DNA from: Xiphophorus maculatus
Taxonomy: Eukaryota > Chordata > Actinopteri > Cyprinodontiformes > Poeciliidae
Assembly (NCBI RefSeq): GCF_002775205.1
Contig: NC_036443.1
Span: forward strand, 14,209,373-14,273,372
Direction of reading: 5' to 3'
Length of the DNA stretch: 64,000 nucleotides
The position numbers and the translations under genes were made by a program. The notes under the pieces are model-generated. The model worked only from the letters and a program-made list of their open reading frames with translations, had not been told where the DNA came from and made no database searches. Below, in pieces: positions 1-26,295 of this stretch (its first letter is position 1; every line of letters begins with the position of its first letter).

Positions 1-268
1 TTACTTGCACCGAGGTATCTTCTCTGTTCACATCAGGCCTCACACAAGAAGTGGTAGGAGTATTAGTTGAGCAATGTTCTGTGAAATGTCTCAAACGGTT
101 ACTGTTTTGGATTTGAGGTCAGTAAATTCATCTTGCAATAAAAACAGTAGTAATGAAAATTCAGTTTTAAGTGCAGAAGTCCTGCAGCCTTTCACACTTG
201 TCTCACTAAGCTTCCTGTTAGAAAACGCCATCGGGGTAAAAGAGAGCAGGCTCTTATGATTCATGCTT

Positions 269-14214
<13,946 letters not shown>

Positions 14215-15543
14215 TTCTGCAGCGCCGTTATTTTCTGATTTCCTCCTGTACGCGTCTGTCTTCTTCTTCCCTCTGCTGTTGACACGGGGCCCCTGGGTGA
14301 CAGGCAGACACGCACTCTGTTGCTGCTGCTGTGTGGCTTTGCAAGCCTGCGGGCAGCGACACCTGCTGGACATCCACAAGATGGACAGGTAGGGTTCTGT
14401 CTTGACTTGAGAGAGAGAGAGAAAAAAAAGGTTTAAAATACAGACAACGTGATTTAAAACTAATTCTAGACACTGAAAATTAATTTTATTTATTTATCAA
14501 AGGTAAAATGTTAACAAATAATAATTTACCAAATCCTAATCAAAGCTGATGTAGGTATATCTAACACGGTAGCTGCATGTAAAATTAAAACATGTTGTTT
14601 GTGTCTGTCTGTCTGTTTAGACTGTACCCTATTGTCGTGTCCGCTGCATGTGTCTAGTTTGATTGGGGTTTTGGTATTTATATTTCATTATTCTATGTTG
14701 GCACAAAGAGCGTGCTGTATGTCATGAGATTGCATATTTCAGATATGATTTATGTCATTATTTTCTGTTTTGTCAATTCTTAGCTGTTTTAGCAAGCTCC
14801 CCCTGCATTCGCCTTCATTCACTTTCCCATTTGCCCTGTCTCAGGTAAAACAAAGAAAAAAGTATCCCCGCAGCATGATGCTGCCACCACTATGTATTAT
14901 TGTGTGAAGAGAAAACTGTATTTGGAGTCTCACCTGATCAGTGTTCTTTTCGACGCATGTGTGCTGCGTCCCAATCCCATGTTTTATGGCAGATCGTGAA
15001 CAGGACTTCTCAGGCCTTCCTTTTGGACTGTACCACTAAAGTTATCATTGACCTCTTGGTCGTTTCATCAGTTTCTCTTTTTGTTTTGTTTTTTTAGATT
15101 TTCTGACTTTGTATTTGTTTTAGTTTCAGTGTTTTTTTTTCTTTTTCATGTTTAAATTTTACAATTATTCTTCTATATAATAGTCAAAGTACTGTTAGGG
15201 GGGCTCTCATGCCGCTCTCACATGACCATCCATGTCGCCCATTAGCCGCCCCTGCTGGTCTGGTTTCTTCAAAGTTTTTTTTCAGAGCTTGTTCTTAAGT
15301 TCTTATTTATTTGAAAATATCAGTAGATGTATTTAAGTTATTTTTTTTTTTCTAATTGCCTCTGGGTAGAAATATCTAAATGTCATCTTATCTAAAGTTT
15401 TCTGCCAAATGCAGTGATGAAAACTCTTAATTTCAAAGCCTATATTGTTTTTGTTGTTGTTTTTTAGCAAACAGGTAACCTTATATCAGCAAGAATTTGC
15501 TTCTTTAAAATAATACAGAATAATAGATGTTTTCACTCTTAAC
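14215..15543. other. def6 upstream region (5'UTR exon and spacer)
   Basis: 14215-14401 reads as the 5'UTR part of the def6 start exon. On the minus strand a pyrimidine tract of ct repeats followed by AG near 14401 looks like a splice acceptor, so a further non-coding exon should lie upstream (right) of it. From about 14430 to 15543 the DNA is AT-rich with poly-T runs. I see no coding exon or clear repeat boundary in it. A def6 transcription start was not located. Confidence 0.4.
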
Positions 15544-15688
<145 letters not shown>

Positions 15689-15808
15689 CTTACTTGCATA
15701 GTGGTGGGGGAGATAGAGAGCGACATGTCTCGCGGCAAATAAACTAGTCACGTGGTAAAACAACCTTATCGTCGTTACCATGGAGTTGTTTGTGAAGATC
15801 CGATGCTT

Positions 15809-15900
15809 ATTGGTTGCCCTTTGTTCGGTTGTCAGATCCCTCACAGCCATTGGTCAATTTGGGATCTGCTTTTAACCAATGACGAAGCGCGTTTTTTGAA
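15809..15900 (+). promoter_or_regulatory. Predicted troap promoter: three CCAAT boxes plus a CDE/CHR-like site
   Basis: Two inverted CCAAT boxes (ATTGG at 15809-15813 and 15849-15853) and one direct box (CCAAT at 15876-15880) lie just upstream of gcgcg (15887-15891) and TTTGAA (15895-15900). NF-Y boxes followed by a CDE-like GC motif and a TTTGAA CHR are the recognised layout of G2/M promoters bound by the DREAM and MuvB complexes. That suits troap, a mitotic gene. No TATA box is seen. Transcription probably begins within about 100 bp downstream. Inference from motifs only. Confidence 0.55.
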
Positions 15901-16451
15901 AACTGTTTATGGTCCAGGAAGTTGACAGGCTTTCTTCATAGCAAGAAAAGGACGGAACGAAGGAGCTTTAAATCAGCACGAAACGTCTGATAAAGCAAAC
16001 CAAATTGGAGTAAGGAATAGGCTATATTTGAAAGAGTTTTTCATTCTTCAAACGACTGATAAAGGACCATCTGCCTTTCAGATGTATCTGAAAGAAGCAG
16101 CAGCTAGCTTTCGGTCGTGTGTAGCGTGTGCTTTAAACGTAGCTTTCTGTTTGGGTCAAAGCTAACTTCTTTGCTTGCTAATATTTTAGCTGGCTCTTCA
16201 CAACACTCATTTCACGTGTTTTCGCTTTATTGTTTGCCTTGTCGGCAATATTTGTTTATCTTTGAAAAAACATTAGAAGTATATCAATATTAGCAATATT
16301 ATTTTTCTTGTTGGTTAGCGTTGTCAGGTTTATACTCCCTATCTTTAAAGGCGTGTTTGGGTATTTATGCTTTACTGCTCAAATGTTTTATTCTGTTTGC
16401 CTTTTTTAGTTGCTCAGACCTTGAGATTGTCTTTTTACCCCGATCAGCATC

Positions 16452-19400
16452 ATGAGTTCTTCTCCGGTCCTTCGCCAACAAAGTCAAAATAAAATCCGCA
16501 GTGATTTTCTAAGGTAAGATATATAAAGGCCCGTTCATTCACTTTTTCCCTCCTAAGATTTGTATGTGACTTATCCAAAACACGTTTTCTTGTAATGCAT
16601 ATGACTATGCATTTCAAAGTTGATATGCAACAGAAAGTTGGTGATATTCTGAAAATTTGTACTTTGAGGGTTACTAGAAGTATTTCTTCAAAGTTGTTAC
16701 AGAACATACAGTAAATTACCCATATATGTTGGGTAGCAGCCATTAAATATTAAAAAAAAAAAAAACCTTGACTAGTTGTAGTTTTACACTTTAATACTCA
16801 ACAGTAGCAGACAGACTAGAAATTTATAATGTATTGCAAGGGTATACATATACCTTAACCCTTTTCATGAAATTATGTTATATTCCAACCAGCTTCAATG
16901 TATTTTACAGTAATTTTATGCAATAGGCCATCATAAAGTAGTAGTTTAGCTGGGAAGTTTTAAGGTTGCATACATGTTTTTTGTTTTACAATAAAAATAT
17001 GAAAAGTGTAGCTTTCAATAATATTCATATCACTTTAGCCTGATACCCTTAAATAAAATCCATTGCAACTAATTGCCTTCAAAATTGTCTGAATCAGCAA
17101 ACTGAGTCTTGTTCCTTCTAATCCAATACGATATAAATCTATCTGTTCTGTTAAGTACTTGGAGTAGGAATCTCAAACACCAGTCTTTGAAAGCTAGACT
17201 CTTTCAACTTTTAGATGTGCCTTGGTCTTTCACACCTAAATCAGATGGTAAAGCTGCTTTCCTGGCATGCAGTCAAACTATACAGATGTCTGCTACTCTG
17301 ATAATATTTATTTATACCATGTGTGTTGAAGCAGAGATGCAATTTTGAAAAGTGTAACATTTTAGTTCCAACCATTTCCCCACACAGAATGAAGAGTGAA
17401 CACAACATTCAACAGCCAGAGCCAAAGCTTTCTGAAGTAATGTCCTCGCTTCACCTTTCAAAGAAAGGTGCTGAAAACAAAGATCCTATAGAAGCTGGTC
17501 GAAAGCCTCCTTTGCAGCCAGGTGGGAGCCGGCTCCCCGTACTTGCAAAGTCCCTAAAACTCCAGGTTCCCCCTGTATTCAAGGAATCCCATAGCAAGTG
17601 GGAAGAAAAGCCGTTAGATGTAAGTTCCTCAATTCAACACGTTTTCATTCTTGTCATCATTGTTGTTTTAATTATTATTATTTTTCTCTTGCAGGGTAAA
17701 ACAAAGAGGAAGGCATGCACTCGGCCTGTACCGTTTAACTTCTCGCAGCGGAGAACAACAAGGAGAGGAACTGAGAACTCTGAACCTTTAACAGCCCCTC
17801 AATCAAGGACTCGGGGGAATCGGCCTGAACACAGTTCATTCAAAACGCCCAGTAAACATCAAGATTTGGTTAAAAATTCAGGGAAGTCCCTTGGAAAGGC
17901 TGTAGTAAATGCAACTCACTTTTCAAGGCAGCCCAGTCCAAAATTAAAGACTTTAGCCCATTTGAAAAATCCTACATCCACATCTGGTAAGATAGCGAAT
18001 CAAAATGTAAGTATCACCTCAGACCAAGCTCATCTTCATCCAGAGGTCAGCTTGGACGCGCCAAAGACTTCAGCTGCTCATCAGTCTATGTCACTGACCA
18101 CACAGGCCAGTTGTTCAAATCCTTTAAATGGTGAGTGTTTCCTTCACTCTGACTTTAATGTAAATTTTTATTTAAAAGTACTACATTTTATGTGATGTAT
18201 TACACAACTTACTATTATTGTTTTGTAGATGAGTAAATTCACTGTTTTCAATTTCTTCATATCACCACTGTCAATAAGGAAAACAGTCTTCTATATTTAT
18301 GGCATGCTTTTTATGCTGTAAGAAGACATTTTCTTATTTGTTTCTTCTAATATTTTGTCAGTTGTGTAAAATTATTGCTTTTTATTTCAGAAAAAAGTGA
18401 GAACTGCCAACCAGGCCACGCGGTTTTGCTGAATATCCTCCGGGACGAGGGCGTATTCCGTGCAAGTCAAGCAGTTGTTACTCCGAAACACTCCAAACAA
18501 TACAACTACCTAGTGAGTTGGCTTTTATCTCAGAAATATATTATTGCTTTTACTAGATCTTTGATCTTAGACCTGAATATTTCCATCAGAATTTTGTTGT
18601 TGGTGCTCAGAAATGTGAAATATTGCGCATTTTTATGATTCTTCTTGTTTGCAGCCTCAGCGAGTGTCTGTTAAGAAGACTCAACAAAAAGAGGGAGCAT
18701 TCGCAGGTCAGAACTCAAGAAACAATGAAGCAACTTAGAAACAATTAAGTGTTTTTAATTATTTAAGGTCTGGGGTCTCTTTTTCTTCATATTGCATGGA
18801 AACTAGTTTGAATTGCACCAATATTGAATCCTCATGGCATCTGATCAGTGCCACTAAACAGACCAGATGTACTCTATAGTCGGATATTTGGTGGTATAGA
18901 GTTTATAAAGAAAGGTCTTAGTCGGTTAGATTACGATTTAAAAGTTAATTTATTTTGGTTATTCAATTCAAAAAGTGGAACTCGTGCTCTGTGAATTCTT
19001 TGGGCAAAATGTGAGATATTGGGTCTGTATTTTGCTGATTAGGTTATATACTTGGAGTAATAAAAACGTATTCAGTTTGCCAAATATTTAGAACAAGGTT
19101 GATGAAATATTTATCACACTAATGTAATGTTATGGCCTACAGATTGAAGGGGAGGACGTGCAGAAAGTAATTGATAACGCCTGCCCACTCTGCCAGAAAT
19201 ATCAATACTTGCTTTCAATCAGCAGATGCAGTGCACACTGTTGACTTTGTTGCTGTTTACCAGGAGATGAGGATTGCTGCAGAAATATTTAAGTAAATGA
19301 GTACTAAATATTAAATTGGGGAAAAAAACCATTAAGACAAGTAATTAAAATTAATGCCATACATAAACTGTATGATGCCATTTTTAAAACCAAAAGCTAA

Positions 19401-22400
19401 AGACCGAAATGGCTTCTAGCTGAAAAGCAACATTAAAATACTTCCAAGTAACTGAACATTGTAGACTAACATTTACAAACAAAATTATCACACCCTACAA
19501 AGAGTGCTGAAAGCTATTTGTGTTTGTCGCCGGCACTCAGTGATTCCTCATAGATCTTTAGTCTAAGTTTAATATTAAAAGAAAAATGACACAGTCTTTA
19601 AATTCTTTGGTTTTAAGCATTTTGTTTGGATCTGGGTCAGCGGTCTTCAAATCCATTCCTCCAGGGTCAGTGTCTTGCAGTTGTAGATGCATCCTTGCTC
19701 TGACACTTGTGAATCAAATGAATCGTTAACAAGCTTTTGCCAAACTTGATGGCATGCTGAAGAGGTAATTCAATGATTTGATTGCAGCAGGGATGTGTTT
19801 AAAGGTTGCAGCGCAGTAGCGCTCCACAACTGGCGCTGGAGAAGTGAGACTTTCCCTAAAAGATTTGCAAATTGCAGCAAAAGGTGTTTTACTGTATTTA
19901 CTCACGATGTCCAAGTACAAATGCATGCCACATTTCTTAGATTTGTATTTGCAATACCTCTTGAAATGCACCTCTATTTTACCAAAATGCTCTCAGCTGA
20001 GTTGGCATTTCTTTTCGTTTCTCAGGACCGGTGAGGTCAGTGGGGTTCTTGCCCGACGCCACTGCTTTGCGGAGCATCCTTCAGAACGAGGGCATGAAGG
20101 ATGCCATGTCCAGAAATTCAGTATGTCCACCTGGCAGAGGCACTTCAATCTACAGTGTATGAGCACAATAAACTTCATATCATCACTGCTCATTGTCATT
20201 CCTGCTGTAATTTAACTCCAGGTTCTTTGATTCTTTTTATCATTTGCCTCATTTAATTCTTTAAAAAAAAGGTTGTTGTTTTTTGTTCCCATTTTCAGGC
20301 TCAAAGAGTGCCTGTTAAGAAAAGTTGTCCAAATTCAACCAGTTGTACTGTGGGTAAGACGCACCATTGTTATGTTAATGCTCCCTTACTATCGGTTTGT
20401 CCTGTTCAACCTGCCGTGGCTGAGTTTTCTATTTTCTCCTCAGCAGCGGTGTTCAAAGAGACGGCAAAGACAAAGTGGTCTCCACAGAGAGTCTGCAACA
20501 CCAAACATCAGCCCATGTCTGCCATGGTCTGTACACACATACCGTACCTCTCAGTGTCGGTCTGGTTGTATTTCAGGAAGCTTCGCCTCACCGTGTTGCT
20601 GCTTCTGTTTTCAGAAATGGTATCTGTCTCCATGCGGCACCGTTGGACACGCGAGCTACAAAAGGAACATTCATCCACGTCAGGAGGTGAAACAGTCAAA
20701 TTAATCCTACATATGAAGCTCCTACAGCATTCAGGTTGAGCATAGGTTGACATTGTTGATTTTAGATGAATGGTCTCATAAAAGTTTGGAGTGGTTTGAT
20801 TCTTTATCAGTACAATTAATAAATAAAAGCGATTTCCTCTATTGGTTGTCAAACTTTGGATAATGCGAATGCATAAATCTAAAAATATTTTATTATAACT
20901 TTTGATACTTTGGAAACTACAAATAATTACAGTTTTAATACAAATTTGAGCTGGGAGATAAAATGAGTTTATTGATTACCCAGATTTTCTTTTTTTGAAG
21001 AATTTATTTTTGGAAAAATTGTGATTTCTTGTTTTTTCCCCCCATAATGCACTCCTTGAATTTCCATAGTTCAGAGTGACGTCTTCACACCTAAGGCCTA
21101 ACATCTTGTTAAGTGTGTTTTATAGCTGTTTATTTGAATTGAGGACAACTCACAGAAGGGATGATTAAAATAAAAGCCAGTTTTTGACATTTTGTTTTTT
21201 CTAAAAAAAAAAAAAGTAAGAAAAAGTGACCCAAAAAAAATTAACCAAATTAGTAACTAGTACGATAACATCTGAGATTTTATTTTCAAGCCATGTTGCT
21301 CAGCACTAATGGAAATAAGCACACAGTATGAGACTGAGTTCATCTGACTGTTTGTTGGCAGGAAGTTGTCCAGAAGTTATTTGATGATCCAGAAGACGAC
21401 CAGATCACAGCTGGGACGGACAACAATCCCTCAGCAAAATCAGAGCAGATCTCAGTTCCATCCTCCTCCGTATGAAATTAATTTCACATTCAAAGCCGAC
21501 ATTCTGCTCATTTAAATCAAAGGTTTAACTCTTTTTGTTTTCGCTTCTTCAGAATAAACCCCCCACAGAGGAGAAGGCAGAGACAGGGAGGCGTAACGGG
21601 GACGACGAGGAGGATGTGGAGAAGATGAAGACTTTCCTCCACGCTCCACCAAGAGAGTCTGTCATTTTTTTCTCGACTGGTAAAAAGTTGATGAGAGCGC
21701 TGCGGTTTGAGAACCAGGAAGCTTCGGCCCAGCGGGATCAAGTTTTATCAGAACAGAAGAAGTTCACAACTGCACAGAGCGACGTGTCGGAGCCGACTCA
21801 GCAGAGCAACTCTGTCGTTCAGCGACTGCGCAGCGGTACCACTGACCCGTCATTCATCTCATGATTCATAATGCCTACTGTTGAGAGTTTGACATGTTTT
21901 TTCTCTTTTTTTTTACCGTCTGATAGATTTTGTCACTCAGAAGCCTTGCTCTCTGAATCCTGCAGTAGCCATGTTGCGAAAGCGTTTTCCTCCTCTGGAG
22001 GAGTTGCGAATGGACGAGGAGGTCGCGACCTACACCTCGGCGTCTGTCCCAGGTGCTTCTGAGTTTGTCCATTCTCGCTGCGGAAACCCGTTGGCCTCCG
22101 TTTTGCACTTTGAGGAGTCGATGGTGAGCATATGACTGAGTGGACGACTGTTTAAACTGTTTACTACCACTGTTGGTGATATTAAAGTAAAGTAGTAAAG
22201 TCTCCTGAGATTGAGGTAAGAAAAAATAAACTAAAGGTGAATCCTTTTTTAGCATTTTGCTAAAAAAAAAAATGCTAATTGCTTTGCAGATTCAAAACAA
22301 TTGAATCTGCTTTTCCAAAAAACTCAAGCAGATGTTTGTTTATTTGTCCTGAAAAAAAACACACACATTCACCAACCTTAAAAAATCTCCCAGATCAGGT

Positions 22401-22789
22401 TTTGACACATTTAGGCTCAGTGGAAAGTTGTGATGCCTTTTTTAATAAACGTTTCTTTGAGGGCAATATACGATCCAAATATGTACCTCAGCTTTCAAGT
22501 CATTCGGCAGCTTTTTTTTTTTCAGTCACATTTTACATCTGTATGATCAGTGTCATTCTATGTCATTCAGTATACAAACAGCTGATTGCATTTCTTATCT
22601 TTCCTGCTGTATTTCAAACTTTAATGTAAGCTTGATCTAGCATATGCATTTTTAAATTATTTCCAGAAATGTATAAATAAATAAATGTTCACATTCTGTG
22701 TCGACAGACATGCTAATATTAAATATCGGCATGTTTTCTGTTTGTTTCTATAGAGATTTGTCCCGATTGACTCGCAGCACGAGGGATGA
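16452..22789 (+). CDS. troap: Trophinin-associated protein (tastin) homologue, about 13 coding exons
   Basis: Exons: 16452-16513, 17388-17619, 17695-18130, 18391-18512, 18655-18706, 20026-20120, 20299-20353, 20444-20526, 20615-20686, 21362-21469, 21553-21835, 21927-22123, 22754-22789; 610 aa. It is recognised from the C-terminus (RMDEEVATYTS, CGNPLASVLHFEES, RFVPIDSQ), which matches the tastin C-terminus. Further support comes from an N-terminal ENKDP motif like human tastin ENQDP, and from the ILxxEG and QRVxVKK modules. The protein is low-complexity, basic and Ser/Pro-rich with no enzymatic domain. Known role of the family: microtubule and spindle-pole function in mitosis, first described with trophinin in cell adhesion. 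The ILxxEG/QRVxVKK two-exon module occurs twice (residues about 244-301 and 302-351). A 5'UTR intron is likely (donor 16010, acceptor 16409). The exon 8/9 junction is the weak point: the model uses a non-consensus gtctgt donor, and exon 9 could start further upstream in another frame. Confidence 0.85.
19640..19837. mobile_element. Palindromic MITE in a troap intron
   Basis: The segment reads as an imperfect long palindrome. The left half has ctccagggtcagtgtcttgc then gtagatgcatcc; the right half contains gcagcagggatg and gcgctggag in inverted order. It belongs to the same family as the copy at 23946-24163 (shared gatgcat and caaatgaat blocks). No coding capacity. The edges are approximate. 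Confidence 0.5.
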
Positions 22790-22949
22790 CCTGCATTCTG
22801 ACAACAATGTGAAAACTTAGCAACTCTCTGCAATTATTTGGTTTTTGGACTATTTTATTGGTGTTATTAAAGCTAATAAAAATTTGTACTGGCATTTTCT
22901 GATGACCATTACTATTGATAAATTGCTAAATTTATGTATGAACTTTAAA

Positions 22950-22955
22950 AATAAA
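22950..22955 (+). terminator. troap polyadenylation signal
   Basis: AATAAA lies 161 bp after the troap stop codon in an AT-rich trailer with no closer canonical hexamer that fits better, so the 3'UTR would be about 180 bp. The cleavage site itself is not determinable here. Confidence 0.65.
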
Positions 22956-23945
22956 GTAGATTTGTTACATTTGGAACATGTATTTGTTTTAATTTCCATC
23001 CCTTTGTTGATTTGTTCACTCGGAATCAACTGTTGGCTAAAAATATACTTTGCTTGAGAGAAAACACCAATTTATCCTTCTTTCTTTCTATAACTAAAAC
23101 CATAAAAATAAGAGAGTTAGACATTCACTCTGATGGAGTGAATTTCTCTTTCTACTCTGAAGTTTGATGATTATATGATATGGCATGCTGTCTTGCAGTC
23201 CACGGATTGTCAATAGGTCAGGCAGGGTTCAAACCTTTTGAGCAGATCTCAGTTCCATCACATTACAGGGGCGAACATACAGCGTCATGTGACAGAATAC
23301 CATGCAGATCAGATGAGAGAGGCCGCAGAGCTGAATGAGCAGAAACCTGATGGACAGACGCATTCAGTTAGAAACCAAACATCCTTGATATGTTTAAAAA
23401 CTCAAATGATTAATTTACGTATGTTCACCATTGGGAGGATTTGGATATTTTATCGGACATGTTTTAGAAGTTTCAGACTGAGCTGATATCTGCTTCTTTT
23501 TCTTTCCAAACTAAAAATAAGGTTTTGCTTGTAATGTTGTTTTTTTCCTTACAATAAATACTCTGAATTTGTTAGTATTAGCCTAAGACATCTTCATAAA
23601 CTACAGGACATGTTACTAGAATAAAAGGGTTATTTCTCAAATCTCAATGTCTTTTTGGAAAAAAAATTTTAATGCTTGTATTTATTTTAGTTTTGAACCA
23701 TTTTTAGGGCTTCAATTTCACAACAAACGTGATCTGAAGGCGTTCTGCAAAACAAAGGTCCCATTTAGATCCAATTATATAGAATCCATTTTTATCCATG
23801 TTTGGTTTGTTTCTGTATTAAGTTGTTGATGCTGCAACAATCCCTAATTCTGACCAAGGATATGGTGACAGTGGAGAGGCACCATTCCCTTTGAATTGAA
23901 ACTGGGCTCAGTGTGAGGAGACATCTGGTAGTTTAGAGCCGTGGT

Positions 23946-24163
23946 GCCCAAGTCAAGTCCTCGAGAGCTGCCACCCTGCAACTTTTAGATGCATTCCTCC
24001 TCTAACACACCTGGATCAAATGAATAGCTTATCATGCTTATGTAGACCTGGCATAAAAATATATTGCTATTGATTTTGATCAATACCGCCAGTGAGAGAA
24101 GTCAGTCTTTTGATTGAGGCGTGTAGGAGCAGGGATCGTAGCCCTGGAGGATTTGACTTGGGC
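23946..24163. mobile_element. Palindromic MITE with 17-bp terminal inverted repeats
   Basis: The left terminus gcccaagtcaagtcctc (23946-23962) and the reverse complement of 24147-24163 (gcccaagtcaaatcctc) agree at 16 of 17 positions. Inner blocks are also inverted, for example gatgcattcctcc against ggagcaggga. It is a widespread type of fish non-autonomous DNA element, and a second diverged copy lies inside troap. Confidence 0.65.
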
Positions 24164-26189
24164 ATCTTTGTTTTAGAGGAAAGGAATGAGACGGAACAAA
24201 ATATAGGATGTCGACAACACCATCAATTGACCCTAATCTGTGAATTAGCCTGCTTTTGCTAATTCGAGCTGCTCCTGCTGACAAATCATTTTTAAATAAT
24301 TGCTTTAAAATGCATTAAACCATCTGCTACTTGGAGTCACAGTAAATTCTAAGAGATGAACAAAGACTTATTTGTTTATTTTAGACAGGAAGAAAAGTGA
24401 TGTCATTTGTCCATGGAAGACAGCGTGCTGTTGGAAATACATGTCAGAAATCCGCTTTGAGACCTCGATTAAATACCCAAACGGCTTGTCGTACGGACAA
24501 AGGACGCGAACGTAATGACGTAGCTCCACAGCTGGCACGTTAACTTGTGGCGAATCGAAAAGTAAAGCTAAGAAAAACGCAAGTAAGTGAAAAAAAGATC
24601 CCAGTGTAACGAAAGGTTTCTGAACTTTGCATCATACAGTAGAAGAAATCGAACATTTTTAAGAGGTTCGATGTTTTTTCTTTTCTTTATTTTTTTTAGG
24701 GGGAAAAGAAAAGGATAAATGTCTTTAACGTTTAAAACCGACAGCATCAATTGAAAAAGCCGTTTGACCCCCAAACTAAACAAAGTGGTCTCCATCAGGA
24801 TCAAAAGGAAAAAAAAAATCATAAAAAGAAATTTTATCTGTTTTTTTCAGGTTTTTTGTCAAGCCACTTACGTTTATCACTGGTATATTTAAGCATGGGG
24901 TAGAAAGGTTTTTGACTTCACTGGGTCGTGACTACTTCTCTTTTTTTTTTGGCAAACTGTTCCATTGCAGATCTGTAAACATACAAGTTTGGAAATGCTT
25001 TCATAACCTTTTCTAGACCCGCTTCCAACACTGCCTTGATCCTAAATTGTGTGCTGGTCTGACTTTCTTGTATTCAATCAAACTCACTTTAGATGTTCGT
25101 CAATTATTGAACATTTCATTGTTATTTTTACTATTAGTTTTTCTTTTTAATGTAAATCTTATCTAATCCATACAATTTATACATTAAAGCCTCAACTGAC
25201 GTCCCTCTGGTGATATTACATAAGGCATAAAAAACTGATAAGTTATTTTGGGGACTTTTGTAGTTTGTGGTGATTTTATTCTTATGTTTTGTAATTTTAC
25301 TCCATCACAACATCAGTGTGTCCCATTGAAACCCACGATGACTGCTTTGAATCAGTTTTGTCGGCTGGTATGTTTCAGATGCAGGTTAAGTCAGTTGCTA
25401 CACTTGCACAAAAAATATTTTAACAATTGCCACAAGATAGCATAAGCATGTCCATTGACAACCTTTGAAAACATATTTTCAACTATAAAAGATTTTTTTT
25501 CATGTGTTTTCATTAACTCGCTTCATTAAAACAATATATATTGGCCAGTTGGATGGCTTTTTTCAGTCCTTGCTGCCAAACACTGATATAGATTTTGATA
25601 AGCAAGGTGATGAACAAAAAAATATTGGGTCATTGCTGATGATGGAAGGATGGGGAGAGTGAAAAACCTCTTCATCATTGTCATACTAAACAACAGCATT
25701 GCAATTGCATGTTTTCATAACAGCATGCAGTACTAATGTTGAGTGATTGTTTATAGTCACATTGATATAAAAACCTTGTGGTCTGGTCAATGTGTTTTAT
25801 TAAGATTTTTTAAAGCCCCAGCAATGTCTCTTGTAGAATTGCTTCATCGTCTTCTACTTCAACCAAAAATGATTTCAGGGTGGACAGACTTACAATATAA
25901 TCAGCACAGTTCAATCCACTACACACATAAACCTGCATGAATCTTGTCAGGAAATTGCCTGGACATCACCATCATTCCAGTCAAGGACCAGGGTTTAGTA
26001 CAAGAGTAGCCATCTTGCAATCCAGTCGCTGATTGGCTGAGTGTGGCTCTATTGTAAAGTGCTAGAGTGGTCTGTATGACTACTGTATAAGTTCAATCCA
26101 ACAGTCATTGTTGTTGTCACTCCTTTCTTCCTGTTTGGCAATCCACAGCAGTGTCAAGGGAGTAAAGTCAAGCACACAGTGTTGAACAC

Positions 26190-26295
26190 TTTGCAGCTCT
26201 TCTCCAGAGAGGATCATCAGGGCTGACCTTCCCTCCATCCAGGAGTTCTGGGGTCAGGAAAAGGGCAGCTCACACATCCTGGAAATAAACTGCTA
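26190..26295 (+). pseudogene. Non-LTR retrotransposon C-terminal remnant (Rex1/CR1-like)
   Basis: One frame reads ERIIRADLPSIQEFWGQEKG and on to HILE, then stops. This resembles the end of ORF2 in Rex1/CR1-type LINEs, where an ERIIGADLPS-like run is followed by Arg/Lys-rich and HP residues. It is short, 5'-truncated and degraded. The family assignment is from memory of the motif, not a search. Confidence 0.4.

Noticed and set aside
17620-17694. Possible transmembrane helix in tastin
   Set aside because: It is a T-rich intron bounded by gtaagt and ttgcag; exon phases agree without it.
20577-20688. Alternative troap exon 9 starting EASPHRVAASVF
   Set aside because: The acceptor is plausible but the frame leaves exon 10 out of phase. 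The exon at 20615-20686 keeps phase into EVVQKLFDD.
23238-23486. 82-codon open frame downstream of troap
   Set aside because: No recognisable family, begins within a 20-nt repeat of exon 10, poor start context; probably chance.
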